Source: Aradus depressus (Eukaryota > Arthropoda > Insecta > Hemiptera > Aradidae). Taken from it: a DNA stretch of 64,000 nucleotides. The notes under the pieces were generated by a model, which worked only from the letters and a program-made list of their open reading frames with translations, was not told the origin of the DNA and searched no databases. Location: NCBI GenBank assembly GCA_963662175.1, contig OY759226.1:22670946-22734945 (forward strand). Direction: 5' to 3'. The position numbers and the translations under genes were made by a program. This document shows, in pieces, positions 1 through 19,000 of this stretch (position 1 is the first letter of the stretch; each line of letters starts with the position of its first letter).

Positions 1-115
1 CAATGCAACAGCGTCATGAATGACCCAGCCGTACCGTCATTCTTAGATGTGCCACTGATGATGACGCTGTTGCGTTGAAAACCGGTTCTGGTCGCAAATA
101 AAACAGTGGGAAGAC
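1..115 (+). repeat. Hammerhead-ribozyme-like core within an inverted repeat
   Basis: CTGATGA (55-61) is followed by a 5-bp stem (63-67 with 72-76), GAAA (77-80) and a small hairpin ending in GGTC (90-93). This is the order of a type I hammerhead with a GUC cleavage triplet. There is one unpaired U after the first core and one extra A after the second. Bases 1-17 are the inverted complement of 61-77, with one mismatch, so a second core in opposite orientation may begin off the left edge. Such motifs are known from Penelope-like element repeats. Cleavage activity is not shown; helix I pairing is poor. Confidence 0.45.
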
Positions 116-210
116 ATCGTCTTTTATTTCTGAAATGATAAAAGAGTTTTGAAGATATAGTAAATTTAAAAATAAAATGTCTGTTTTTCAACAAGTTTAT
201 TTTTTGAAGG

Positions 211-524
211 TTAGGTTTTATGACTCATGCCCGGGCTTTAACTACGAGGTCATATCGCCTACTACCAGAGTGCTCTTTCGTCACTCTGGTGGACCTGAGC
301 TCGACTCTACTGTGGGAGTCCTAAATTTTTATTCACCTAGGCCAGGGGTCTTTAACGAGTACCTGACATCGTACAGGCTCGGGACCATCGCTTAACGTCC
401 CATCCGAAGGACGGCGTGCTCAAGTTTATTTTACCTCCCAGATAAAATAAACTAAGGGTCTTGGTCGGGTTTCGAACCCACGATCTTGAGCTCAGAAGAC
501 AAGCACGCATGCTACTGGCATCCC
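211..524 (-). mobile_element. tRNA-derived SINE, nearly full length
   Basis: Read on the minus strand it has a tRNA-like head with a B box (GGGTTCGAAACCC), the shared body (CGTCCTTCGGATGGGACG, GTACGATGTCAGGTACTCG) and the family 3' end (CCCGGGCATGAGTCATAAAA). The first bases of the head, including the A box, have diverged. Confidence 0.75.
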
Positions 525-8547
<8,023 letters not shown>

Positions 8548-8877
8548 AATTGAAATGAAATCTGGACAAGGGAGAGACAGCAATTCCAGTTCCTAAGAGA
8601 AGTTGTACAGTTATATCTTACAGAGCTCAGCGACCATTGTCATCTTCTCTTCTTTCAATTCAATTTATAGTATTAATGTAAACTGCGAGTACCTCAATTG
8701 AATCTCCGCGAGTGGGAGGAAGAAAGAGATTTGGAAAACCTAAACAATTCGCATCTCTGACTTCATACTCTGAACAGGGATTCGCAGCATTTTTTTTTGC
8801 GCACGTACTAAGAGCGTCAAAAATATGTTTAATCGACCTTTTTGAAGGTAATATGTTGAAGAAACAAAATGGAGGAG
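8548..8877 (+). other. CCDC85 3' UTR / downstream region
   Basis: Non-repetitive sequence after the CCDC85 stop and before the tandem duplication. It is the likely 3' UTR. No canonical poly(A) signal was seen. Confidence 0.4.
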
Positions 8878-10565
8878 TGTAGGGTTGTTTTATCATTATT
8901 ATTATTATTATTTATTTATTTCAAAACAGTACAAAGAAAATAATACACATTTTTAATTTAATAAGGCTAAATGAAGCCTAAAACAGTCTAAATACAGCAA
9001 TAAAAAAATTGCAATGGTCTCTCATCCTATAATACAAGTAATAATAATAAATGGAAAATATGTAATGTGGACATTACAGGACTTTATTATACCATCAACG
9101 CTTACAGATCACTCTCAAGATTACTCTGTTCAAAGAGACAAAATGATTGAGATGGGGAGGGAGAGAGAGTGATCTGTAAGTGTTGTTGGTATAAGAAAGT
9201 CGAGCCATATCACATATATTTTTCTTAATTTTTATAATTTTTCAAAAAAAACTGCAATGCATAAATCATATTTTAAAGTTCATTGCTATGGGTTACGATT
9301 TAAAAATTATATTGGATATATACCTAGACATTTAGTTTACATTCTACGGGGCGCTACTTTTGTCGTATTGATCCTGTCTCAAATCTGAGGACTTATTAGT
9401 GGTTGGAAATTTTATATACCTCAAGGTCCGAAGGTTTTTTTTGACCTCCCAAAAAAAAAAAAAAAAAAACAATACAAGGGCCTCGACCGGTTTTTGAACC
9501 CGCATTATAAGTTGTGAGCATTCACCTCAGGTATCAAAATTTTTAGGACATCGCTGATAATCAGTTACACCATCTACAATTTGCAATTATAGGGAAATTT
9601 TGTATTAAGACATAAAAATTAGAAAATACTTTTTTTTTTAATGAACTTCACATTGTATATTTCACAAACTTGCATACACAAACTACCGATTTAGTTATAA
9701 ATGAAATCAGTTTGCTGAATATGTAGGGTTGTTTTATCATTATTATTATTATTATTTATTTATTTCAAAACAGTACAAAGAAAATAATACACATTTTTAA
9801 TTTAATAAGGCTAAATGAAGCCTAAAACAGTCTAAATACAGCAATAAAAAAATTGCAATGGTCTCTCATCCTATAATACAAGTAATAATAATAAATGGAA
9901 AATATGTAATGTGGACATTACAGGACTTTATTATACCATCAACGCTTACAGATCACTCTCAAGATTACTCTGTTCAAAGAGACAAAATGATTGAGATGGG
10001 GAGGGAGAGAGAGTGATCTGTAAGTGTTGTTGGTATAAGAAAGTCGAGCCATATCACATATATTTTTCTTAATTTTTATAATTTTTCAAAAAAAACTGCA
10101 ATGCATAAATCATATTTTAAAGTTCATTGCTATGGGTTACGATTTAAAAATTATATTGGATATATACCTAGACATTTAGTTTACATTCTACGGGGCGCTA
10201 CTTTTGTCGTATTGATCCTGTCTCAAATCTGAGGACTTATTAGTGGTTGGAAATTTTATATACCTCAAGGTCCGAAGGTTTTTTTTGACCTCCCAAAAAA
10301 AAAAAAAAAAAAACAATACAAGGGCCTCGACCGGTTTTTGAACCCGCATTATAAGTTGTGAGCATTCACCTCAGGTATCAAAATTTTTAGGACATCGCTG
10401 ATAATCAGTTACACCATCTACAATTTGCAATTATAGGGAAATTTTGTATTAAGACATAAAAATTAGAAAATACTTTTTTTTTTAATGAACTTCACATTGT
10501 ATATTTCACAAACTTGCATACACAAACTACCGATTTAGTTATAAATGAAATCAGTTTGCTGAATA
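8878..10565. repeat. 844-bp direct tandem duplication (two copies)
   Basis: Copies at 8878-9721 and 9722-10565 appear identical by eye, including long A and T runs. Each holds a foldback element (9080-9201 and 9924-10045; TACAGATCACTCT against AGAGTGATCTGTA) and a diverged minus-strand SINE head (about 9436-9535 and 10280-10379). Identity over homopolymers implies a very recent event or an assembly duplication. Confidence 0.9.
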
Positions 10566-10680
10566 TCAGGTTAGGAAAAGGTTGGAATTCCAATTAGGGA
10601 ATCCTATGGCTGTACGTACGGTAAGGAATTCCTAATTGTACATCCACGGAGATTTGAAAATTCCAACCCTTATTTACCGT
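10566..10680. repeat. Short inverted repeat next to mariner
   Basis: GGTTGGAATTCC near the left has a counterpart, GAAAATTCCAACC, near the right, with further palindromic pieces (GTACGTAC, GGAATTCC) between. It is possibly a small MITE. Confidence 0.4.
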
Positions 10681-10681
10681 A

Positions 10682-11548
10682 CGAGGTGTGTTCAAAAAAT
10701 AACGGGAATTTTCGCTTTTTGAAAAGAATTTTATTTATTCATCTACATCAATTTTATATCCTTCAAAATAGTCCACATTAGATATTATACACTTATGCCA
10801 GCGCTTCTTTCAATCCCCTAAATACTTCTGGAACTCGATCTTTGGGATAGCATTTAGCTCTCTGTGCGATGCGCTTTTAATCTCATCTATGCTTGTGAAA
10901 AGACGGCTCTTTAAGGTTCTTTTTATTGTTGTGAACAGAAAAAAGCCATGTCTGGTGGTTATGGAATCTGGGGCATCATTATAGTCTTGTTTTTGCCCAA
11001 AAATTCACGAACAAGAAATGAAGTGTGAGCAGGTGCATTATCGTATGAATAGTTTTGCTACAAATCCAGGCGTTTTTTTCGGATTGCTTATCGCAAACGG
11101 CGTTGCACTTGTAGATAGTACTCCTTATAGATCGTTTGACCTTATGACAAGAACTCATGGTGCACTATGCCGTTAAAATCGAAAAACACAGTGAGCATGA
11201 CCTTCACATTCGACCGCACTTGTCGAGCTTTTATACCACTCGTAAACCCTAGTTTTACTCATAGCAGACTCACCAAAAGCAATATTTAACATTTCTAAAA
11301 CTTTGCTGCACTTTATTCAATTCTTATAGCAAAATTTAATGCAAATTCTCTGATCCATTTTGTATAATCGCCGATCGTACCAAAACACCTCTTTAACAGT
11401 TGACAGCAGATTAAACATCCGGTTTGGCTAACAATGTACAGATACTTTTCAGTCATGTTTAGCAACACAACAACGAAAAAGTCGCGCAAATCGGACTAAT
11501 ACAACCCGTGAAATCACAAAATTCCCGTTACTTTTTGAACACACCTCG
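10682..11548 (-). mobile_element. mariner transposon, internally deleted
   Basis: Terminal inverted repeats begin CGAGGTGTGTTCAAAAA and are flanked by TA on both sides (10680-10681 and 11549-11550). The minus strand has transposase remnants such as APAHTSFLVREFLGKNKT and PPDMAFFLF, the catalytic-domain region of mariner. Stops and deletions (867 bp against about 1.3 kb) make it inactive. Confidence 0.88.
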
Positions 11549-11636
11549 TATATAGAATAGTTCGCACTTAGCTTATAACTATAGATGCTGTAATGCCCAA
11601 ACCTGTTATTCTAAGTTTCTTAACCTAGAAATATAA

Positions 11637-11873
11637 TGAACTTGAAAGAAATAAAACTTGTTTATTTATGATATTGTCTAATTTCACCAACTATATTTAC
11701 ATGGGAGTACTTTCGGTATTTCTACCATCCTCAGTCAAAAGCACAAGAGATAAGACTTATCTCTTGTGCTTTTGACTGAGGATGGTAGAAATACCGAAAA
11801 TACTCCCATGTAAATATAGTTGGTGAAATTAGACAATATCATAAATAAACAAGTTTTATTTCTTTCAAGTTCA
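11637..11873. repeat. Near-perfect palindrome with 118-bp arms
   Basis: Bases 11637-11754 are the reverse complement of 11756-11873 around a single central base, with about one mismatch. The right arm contains CTGAGGA, a short stem and GAAA, again a hammerhead-like core. One arm is found alone inside the Harbinger-like element at 18779-18897. Confidence 0.85.
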
Positions 11874-12985
11874 TTTGAATTACTTCACAATATCTCTGCA
11901 ATAATGTCAGTTTTCATAGAAATATAATGTTCTTATGGTCACCGTAATTGTCGTTTCTTGCCTATATTTATTTCCCTTCAGGGCTTCTTTACTTTATTTT
12001 TTCCATCTTGTGTTTAAAATCATTTATACTCTAAATATCGGAGATAAATAAATTGGTTTTCCAAAACTCTTCAAATCCGTCCTTTTTATATATATGTATT
12101 GTTTTATTTATGGTATATTTTGTATTTTCATAAATTTCTACTTTGTATATACTCAGTATAATGTATATGAGTTGTATATATTGAATCTTGCCAAGGGGGT
12201 GAAGGACTCTCAATATTTATTTTGTTTTATATATTTTAATTATATGTGTATACTTCGTACTAAGTGTGCCTTAATTTTTAATGTTTGTATTGTAATTTGT
12301 AGTATGCAATGTACATATAAAAATGGAACCCACCTGTATTAATTTTGTGTATCTATGTTCTACATATTCTTGTTAAATATAATATATATTTTGAATTTAT
12401 TTATAAAGGAAAAAGTAAAAAAATATGTATTTAATTTTTGAAAATTATTTATTTATTTTAAAAACACATTATAAACAAAATATATATATATTTTTTTTTT
12501 ACTTTTAACAATTTTTAAAAATGTTGGGCACCACTAAACCAACTATTTATTAAATTTGTACTTTTCAATATAATATATTATAAAATATTCTCTGATTTAT
12601 TTATTTTTCGAACCTCAATAATAGGATTTCTCGCATATATAGCTTAAAAGGAATAACTATTGTTGATGTTGACTGCAAAAAAAAAAAAAAAAATTATATT
12701 ATAATTTTTTCGCAATTGACCCTAGGATTATTCCTTTTTGAGTGTAATAAGTCTTGTCAAAAAACTATCAATAATAATATAAAATATTGCAAAATTAAAA
12801 TAAAACGATGGCATAAGCACTTTATTTATATATTTTGGTGGAATTAGACAGCATAAACGTTAAACAACTTCTTTATTTTTATTTATGTTAGCTGGCCACT
12901 TTATTGATACAAATCGCAGAAATGTATTCTGCCTTGGAAAATTAAAACAAGTAATAACAAATTTAATGTCCAACACAGACATTGA
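11874..12985. other. AT-rich intergenic region between converging genes
   Basis: Very A/T-rich with no conserved coding block. A minus-strand AATAAA at 12877-12872, about 110 bases past the ANKS3-like stop, is the best candidate poly(A) signal. Confidence 0.45.
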
Positions 12986-13073
12986 TCAGGTGTACTCTTT
13001 CTGGATTTGAGCACTGTAAACTGATTTGACTTCTTCTATTAGCATTCTTAGTTTTCTTCTGGGTCCAAATGTC
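12986..13073 (-). CDS. ANKS3: ANKS3-like exon 7 (end of SAM domain, stop)
   Basis: The acceptor is TTTACAG. The first G completes the Lys codon split by the previous donor. It encodes TFGPRRKLRMLIEEVKSVYS, ten more residues, then TGA at 12988-12986. FGPRRK fixes the SAM reading frame. The open frame extends upstream of the acceptor, but that part resembles the dispersed repeat of this locus and is not coding. Confidence 0.85.
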
Positions 13074-16000
13074 CTGTAAAAACCAAACCAAAAATAAGGA
13101 AACAAATTGTGGTAGACAAACTTTAGAAATAAGAAATTTATTTTGAGTGGAAAAAAAAATTTCATAAAAACAGGAGTCCGGAAAAACTTCCTTAAAAGTA
13201 TTAAGCAAAAAAGTTCTCGGTGAATGACCGACCATGTACTTCCCCTGTAAGAATTAATTAAGTTTTCGCTCTTCCTCTGAAGCCAATCAAGAGTTACCCA
13301 ACAGTTTGGGCTAAAACCCAATATTACATCTATTAATTTTCCGCGTAATCGGTGGAAGGGGAGAGGGGGATCAGCAGGGGGGCCGGTTTTCAAAAACCCT
13401 AATATCTGTCGAAGTAAGGAATGTAACGACATAAATAAGTCAACTATATCTGGTCGATTGGTTTTGGAGGGGACGCAGAAACTTAATTGATTATAACGAC
13501 CTGGGGAAGTACAATACCAGTGATTCACAGATGACTTTTTTTTCTTTTGATTCGTTAAGGGAGCGTTTCCGCACTCTGTTTATATAAACTTTTTTTATTC
13601 AAAATTACTTAGGGGGCATGACCCCGACTCTACTATAGTCCTAAATTTTTATTCACCTCGGGTAGAGGTCTTTAACTAGGTGTGCAATACATTCTGCTGT
13701 TTGCAAAAACTGAGCTGAGTCAGTCATATCTGTATAAAAAAACTCAGTTAATCTTATATATAAAGCTGAAAATGTCTGTGCGTTGTACCGCTATAACTCA
13801 CGAACGGCTTGATGGATTTGATTATTTTTTTTTTTAATTTGTTCGTCATCGTCTGTGGAAGGTTATAGGCGTATTAGTACCTCAATATCTGGTCCATCCC
13901 AGCATCCACCCACGCAATCTTTGTAACTCAAAAACCACTGCAATGATTAATGAGGAATCTTTTTGAATAGATAAGTTTTATCTACCGGAAGGTTAAGGTC
14001 TATTTTTTAATCAACCCCTGGTTCATCCCAGCATCCACTCACGCAATCTTTGTAACTCGAAAACCATTGCAACGATTAATGAGAAATCTTTTTGAATAAA
14101 TTAGTTTTAGCTCCAAAGCTAGCGTTACTACAGTTGAAGGACTATAAGCCTTATTCCGTATGAATAATTGAAAATTATAACATCATGAATGTACTGTCGA
14201 GGAACTGAATAGCCTTATAGGAGATATTGGGAGAAAAGTCAAAGTTCCCCGGGCAACGCCCGGTATTACTGCTAGTGTTTTAATAATTATCAGTAACTTC
14301 TCACCTTGTATGTTCTTTATGAATATATTAATATTTTTAATTGATTTCAATTGAATTCAATGGATTTTTTCTAGCCTTTTTGTAGACAACAGCTGTGAAT
14401 ATTTTTATCGAAAAAAAGTCGAAGTTACGTTAGAACACTGAAAAAAACGGCTCAAAAAAAGTGGTGTCCGATGGTAAACCGATAAGGGCTTCGCCCGGAT
14501 TTTTACATTTGAAATCGAAAAATTATATTTTGCGAGAGAATTTTGTCTCTCAATTGATTTCAATGGGGATTTCGTTTTTCGGTGATTATTTCTCCGCGAT
14601 ATGTTCGATTTCTGGTTTTTTAATAGTAAACCATCGTCACCGTGTCCACTACCATCGTGGCAAATTTCAATGTGGTCGGTAAAGGGGTTTCGGAGGAGTA
14701 CGAGTACAACGAAATACATGAGTCGCCTAAGAAAGAGCTTCGTAAACTCAGCTCAACGAGTATCTGACATCGTACAGGACCATCGCTTAACATTCCATGC
14801 GAAGGACGAAGTTTATTTTACCTCCCAGATAGATTAAACCAAGGGCCTCGACCGAGTTTCGAACCCACGATCTTAAGCTCAGTAAGCAAGCATGCATACC
14901 ACTGAGCTACCGGCGCCCTCTAAAATCAAATATATATACTTTTTTAATCAAATTAAATTTTCTCTTAATAGTGCAAGTTCTGATGTCTATTATCTATCTA
15001 AATAGCATTTATCACAACTGATAACTAATTTTAATAGCCAATATCTTGGATTATCTTTGGACTGAAACATTATCTCATCCATTGATTGTAAAAATTAATA
15101 TTTCTCAACCACATGTACCTCTTCTCAACCTCTTCTAGTATTCAAAAAAATGTTTTTAACTTTCTAAAAGGCATTGTACAATGTTCTATTTATTTAAACA
15201 GACAATGTTCTATTTATTTAAAACGACATAACTTAATTTTTACTTCTATGAATAGTCTTTAGGAATATAGGTAACATATTTCGGTACATTACTAGAATTT
15301 ACCCGCAATTTAATATTTCCTCAGCTGTACGAAGTATAGGGGAAGTTATGTAATCGGTCAGAAATTCATATTGGAGTTTTCATCGAAATTTCATGTTTTT
15401 CGACCCCCTAATTACACAAATTACAACAAAATGTCTTTCTGTGACCATGATAAAGTCCCGATAAGATGAATGTATCGACACAAAATTTTATGTGTGAATC
15501 CAGAATCCTCTAACGACGACACCTATTGATTTTCAGTCAAATCGACCAAAGGGAAGGGAGGGGGGATTGGGGAGGAGACTTTACTCAAAAAGTCTAATAA
15601 CTGCTATTGTAATGATCGACACAAAATTTCAGTTGTGAATCTAAAACCCAAAGCGCCTTCCGTGGCCTCCTTCAAATCCTCAAACTACATCCAATTCCTC
15701 CTCAATAAACAATCTTCTCTCTGATTAGCCTTTTATTCCCCTTCCTCCATACTTTCCCGCTCCTTAAAATCAATTTTTTTTCCCGTATTTATTTTATTCC
15801 TCTTTTCATCTTCATCCTTTTATTTTATTTCTTTTTTTTTTCATAAGTTTTTCTTCAATTAATTTTCTTACAAGCCTGGTCTAGATTTCCTCCTCCATAA
15901 TCTTAATTTTTATTTATTTTTTAATTTATTTTATCTTCTATATATTTATTTAGATGCATTTATTTTCATATGATTTCTTCATAATGAAGCTGTTAATTTA

Positions 16001-19000
16001 ATTATTTTTGTACTATTATTTTATTTATTTATTTTTTACTTATTTCATCATTATTTATTTTATTGTATTTTCTTATTTACTTATATTCATTTTGTTCTTG
16101 TTTCTATCCACTGTATCACTGATATCTCATAACTGATATTTTATTTTATTTGTATTTGTTGCTCTGTTCAGTGACTTTCATTTATTTATTCTCAGGGGAC
16201 CTCGGTCCCAGAATAAAATTACTTGAATTTCATTTTCATTCATTTCAAAAACCCCATAAAGGTAGACTCGGCAGAAAGGAAGGAAAGAACTGTGTAATGA
16301 TTGAATCGACATGAAATTTAGTAAGAGCCAGGGGCGTAGCCAGCGGGGGGGCACGTGCCCCCCCTCCCCCCTGGTCAGAGCAAAAAACAAGATGAACAAT
16401 ATATAATCTTCTTCAATGTTGTGTAAGGAGCATATTATATGATCATAGGTTTTCAGTAAAGCAGCTTTTCATTTTTTCTCCCAATTTATTTTTTTAAAAT
16501 TCTTTATAACATTGTCAAACGTTTCGGGACATATCCTCCCATCATCAATGACTAGAAACAACAAAATTAACAAGTAAAAATAGAAAAACAGTTAATTTTG
16601 TTGTTTCTAGTCATTGATGATGGGAGGATATGTCCCAAAACGTTTGACAATGTTATAAAGAATTTATAAAAAATAAATTGGCAGAAAAAATGAGAAGCTG
16701 CTTTACTAAAAACCTATGATCATATAATCTGAAAAAATAGTTTTTATTAAAAATGGATTGCTTGCAAGTTACTAACTAATAAGATCTTCAAATTTCCCGT
16801 GCGGCTGATTCCAAAATCAGCAATCACCTGTTGCAAGTGCGGGGCAGGCATCAGAATGCTTAAATATACATGGATTCGATCATTTCATTTCTTCGCTCAA
16901 AATCTTCATTTATGTTATAATTTATTCTCTTAAAGCTGATTTTACATGCGCAGTAAAAATGCAAAGCGCAGCAGCAGCAAATGCACGCTATTGGCTGTGA
17001 GTCATTTAATTCTAAAAGCACAGAGACCATAGCGTGGATTTGCTGCTGCTGCTTTTTGCATTTTTGCTGCTCATGTAAAGTCAATTTAAGTATTACAGTC
17101 AGTGGTTACCTCAGGGGGAGCTTCTAGATGTCCGAGTCTTCCAAATTATTAACAAAAAGTCTGCAACGCTAACCACGGAAACTGCGGGCTGTGCCCCCGG
17201 GAGTCTATACCCACCAGCCCTGTACCCTAACTTTGCCCCCCTCCCCTGCTCAAAATCCTGGCTACGCCCCTGGTAAGAGCCCCTATGTAAGTCAACTATT
17301 TTTGTTTTTAATTTGGAGTTCGGAAAACATGAAATTCTGTTGACAACTCAGTATTTCAATTCAAAACTGCATAAGGATGGCTCCTATTAATAACACAAAA
17401 ATCTTAATAACTGTCGATGTAATGAACGTATCAAAACAATATTTATGAGGATTCTGAAGCCATGTTAGTCAAGTATTGATAACTCAAATCGTGAATTGTT
17501 TTTGATGGGAAAGCGAAAAATTAATTGATTAATTCGTGCTGAGGAAGTACTTAGTCGGTTGATTTTCTAAGTGATTCTTCCCCATTTTCTTCAAAAAAAT
17601 AAATCTTAAAATGGCAACTTCACTGGACTGCGCATCTATCAGGATAACTCGGTTAACTTACTTAATGCCTAGTTCTTTGATGGCATCTTCCGTAAGTTCT
17701 AAAAAATTTTCAAAAGTAATTTCATTTTCTTCAAAAATATTCACATATTTTTCAAGTCCATTGGTAATCAAAATTGAGTTGAGATCATGATTCTCTGAAA
17801 AAAAATAAAAATAACAATTTTACAACATTTTAAGTCTTAAGCAAAATAAGTAGCTTTGAAATATCTACTTGAACGTAAATCAGTTGATTTTCAGCCAAAT
17901 CGACCAAAGGGAAGGGCTTAACACAAAACATCTGATGACTGCCGATATAATGAATGTATTGACATGAAATTTCATATTAAATTCAAAACACCATAAAGAT
18001 GGCTGCCATTATTAATTTTTCGCGCAATTGTAGAAAGGAATTGGGTTTCTTCGACAACTGCGGATGTAAAAAATGTATTTAATAAATTAAGTATGAAGCC
18101 AATATGTACGAGGTGTGTTCGAAAAGTAACGGGAATTTTGTAATTTTGTTGTATTAGTCCGATTCGCACAATTTTTCGTTGTTGTGTTGTTAAACATGTC
18201 TGAAAAGTATCATCTGTACATTGTTAGCCAAACCGGATGTTTAGTCTGCTGTCAGCTGTCAAAGGGTACGTGTCCATCTGAGAGAAAAAGTCTCGAGAGA
18301 CGAGTCGCAGATGTGTCAGACACACTCGCGAGAGTGTGTCGGAGAGCGGCAAGTCTCAGGTGGTCACGCCTACTTCCTTCTCTCGAGACACAGTCTCCAG
18401 TCTCCCGACAGCGCTTGAAGAGTCCAGCGAGTCTCCGGCACTGCCTCCGTTAATTAGTTGTTTAGTTTAGCGAACAATGACGGATAAAGTTTTTATTACA
18501 AAACGCGAGTGGTCTGACGAGGATGTATTTAAATTAATAAGTGAATATGAAGAAAAGGAAGTTCTCCGGAACGTCAATCACATGGATTACAGGAATCGGG
18601 TGAAAAAACAACTTTTTTTTTCGAGAAATAGCGGAGAAATTTATTTGCGACGACACAGAAGTACAAAGAAAAATACATAATTTGAGAAATCAAGTAAGTA
18701 GGTACCTATATATACCTACGTCATTCTATTTTTAAATAATACAATTTACTTTTTTATTTATAAAGTATACTTTATTTGAACTTGAAAGAAATAAAACTTG
18801 TTTATTTATGATATTGTCTAATTTCACCAACTATATTTACATGGGAGTACTTTCGGTATTTCTACCATCCTCAGCCAAAAGCATAAGAGATAAGACTATA
18901 CTTTATTTGCTATGTGCAATGCTATGGGCAACTATAAAAGCCAGGACCTGGCGAGAGTCCATTTTGTACGTAGGACCAACGTGCGGGGTTGAAATTCAAA

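Noticed and set aside
12986..13528. 180-codon minus-strand frame as a single-exon gene
   Set aside because: Only the last 29 codons, after the acceptor at 13074-13075, continue the SAM domain; the upstream part is DR1-like repeat.
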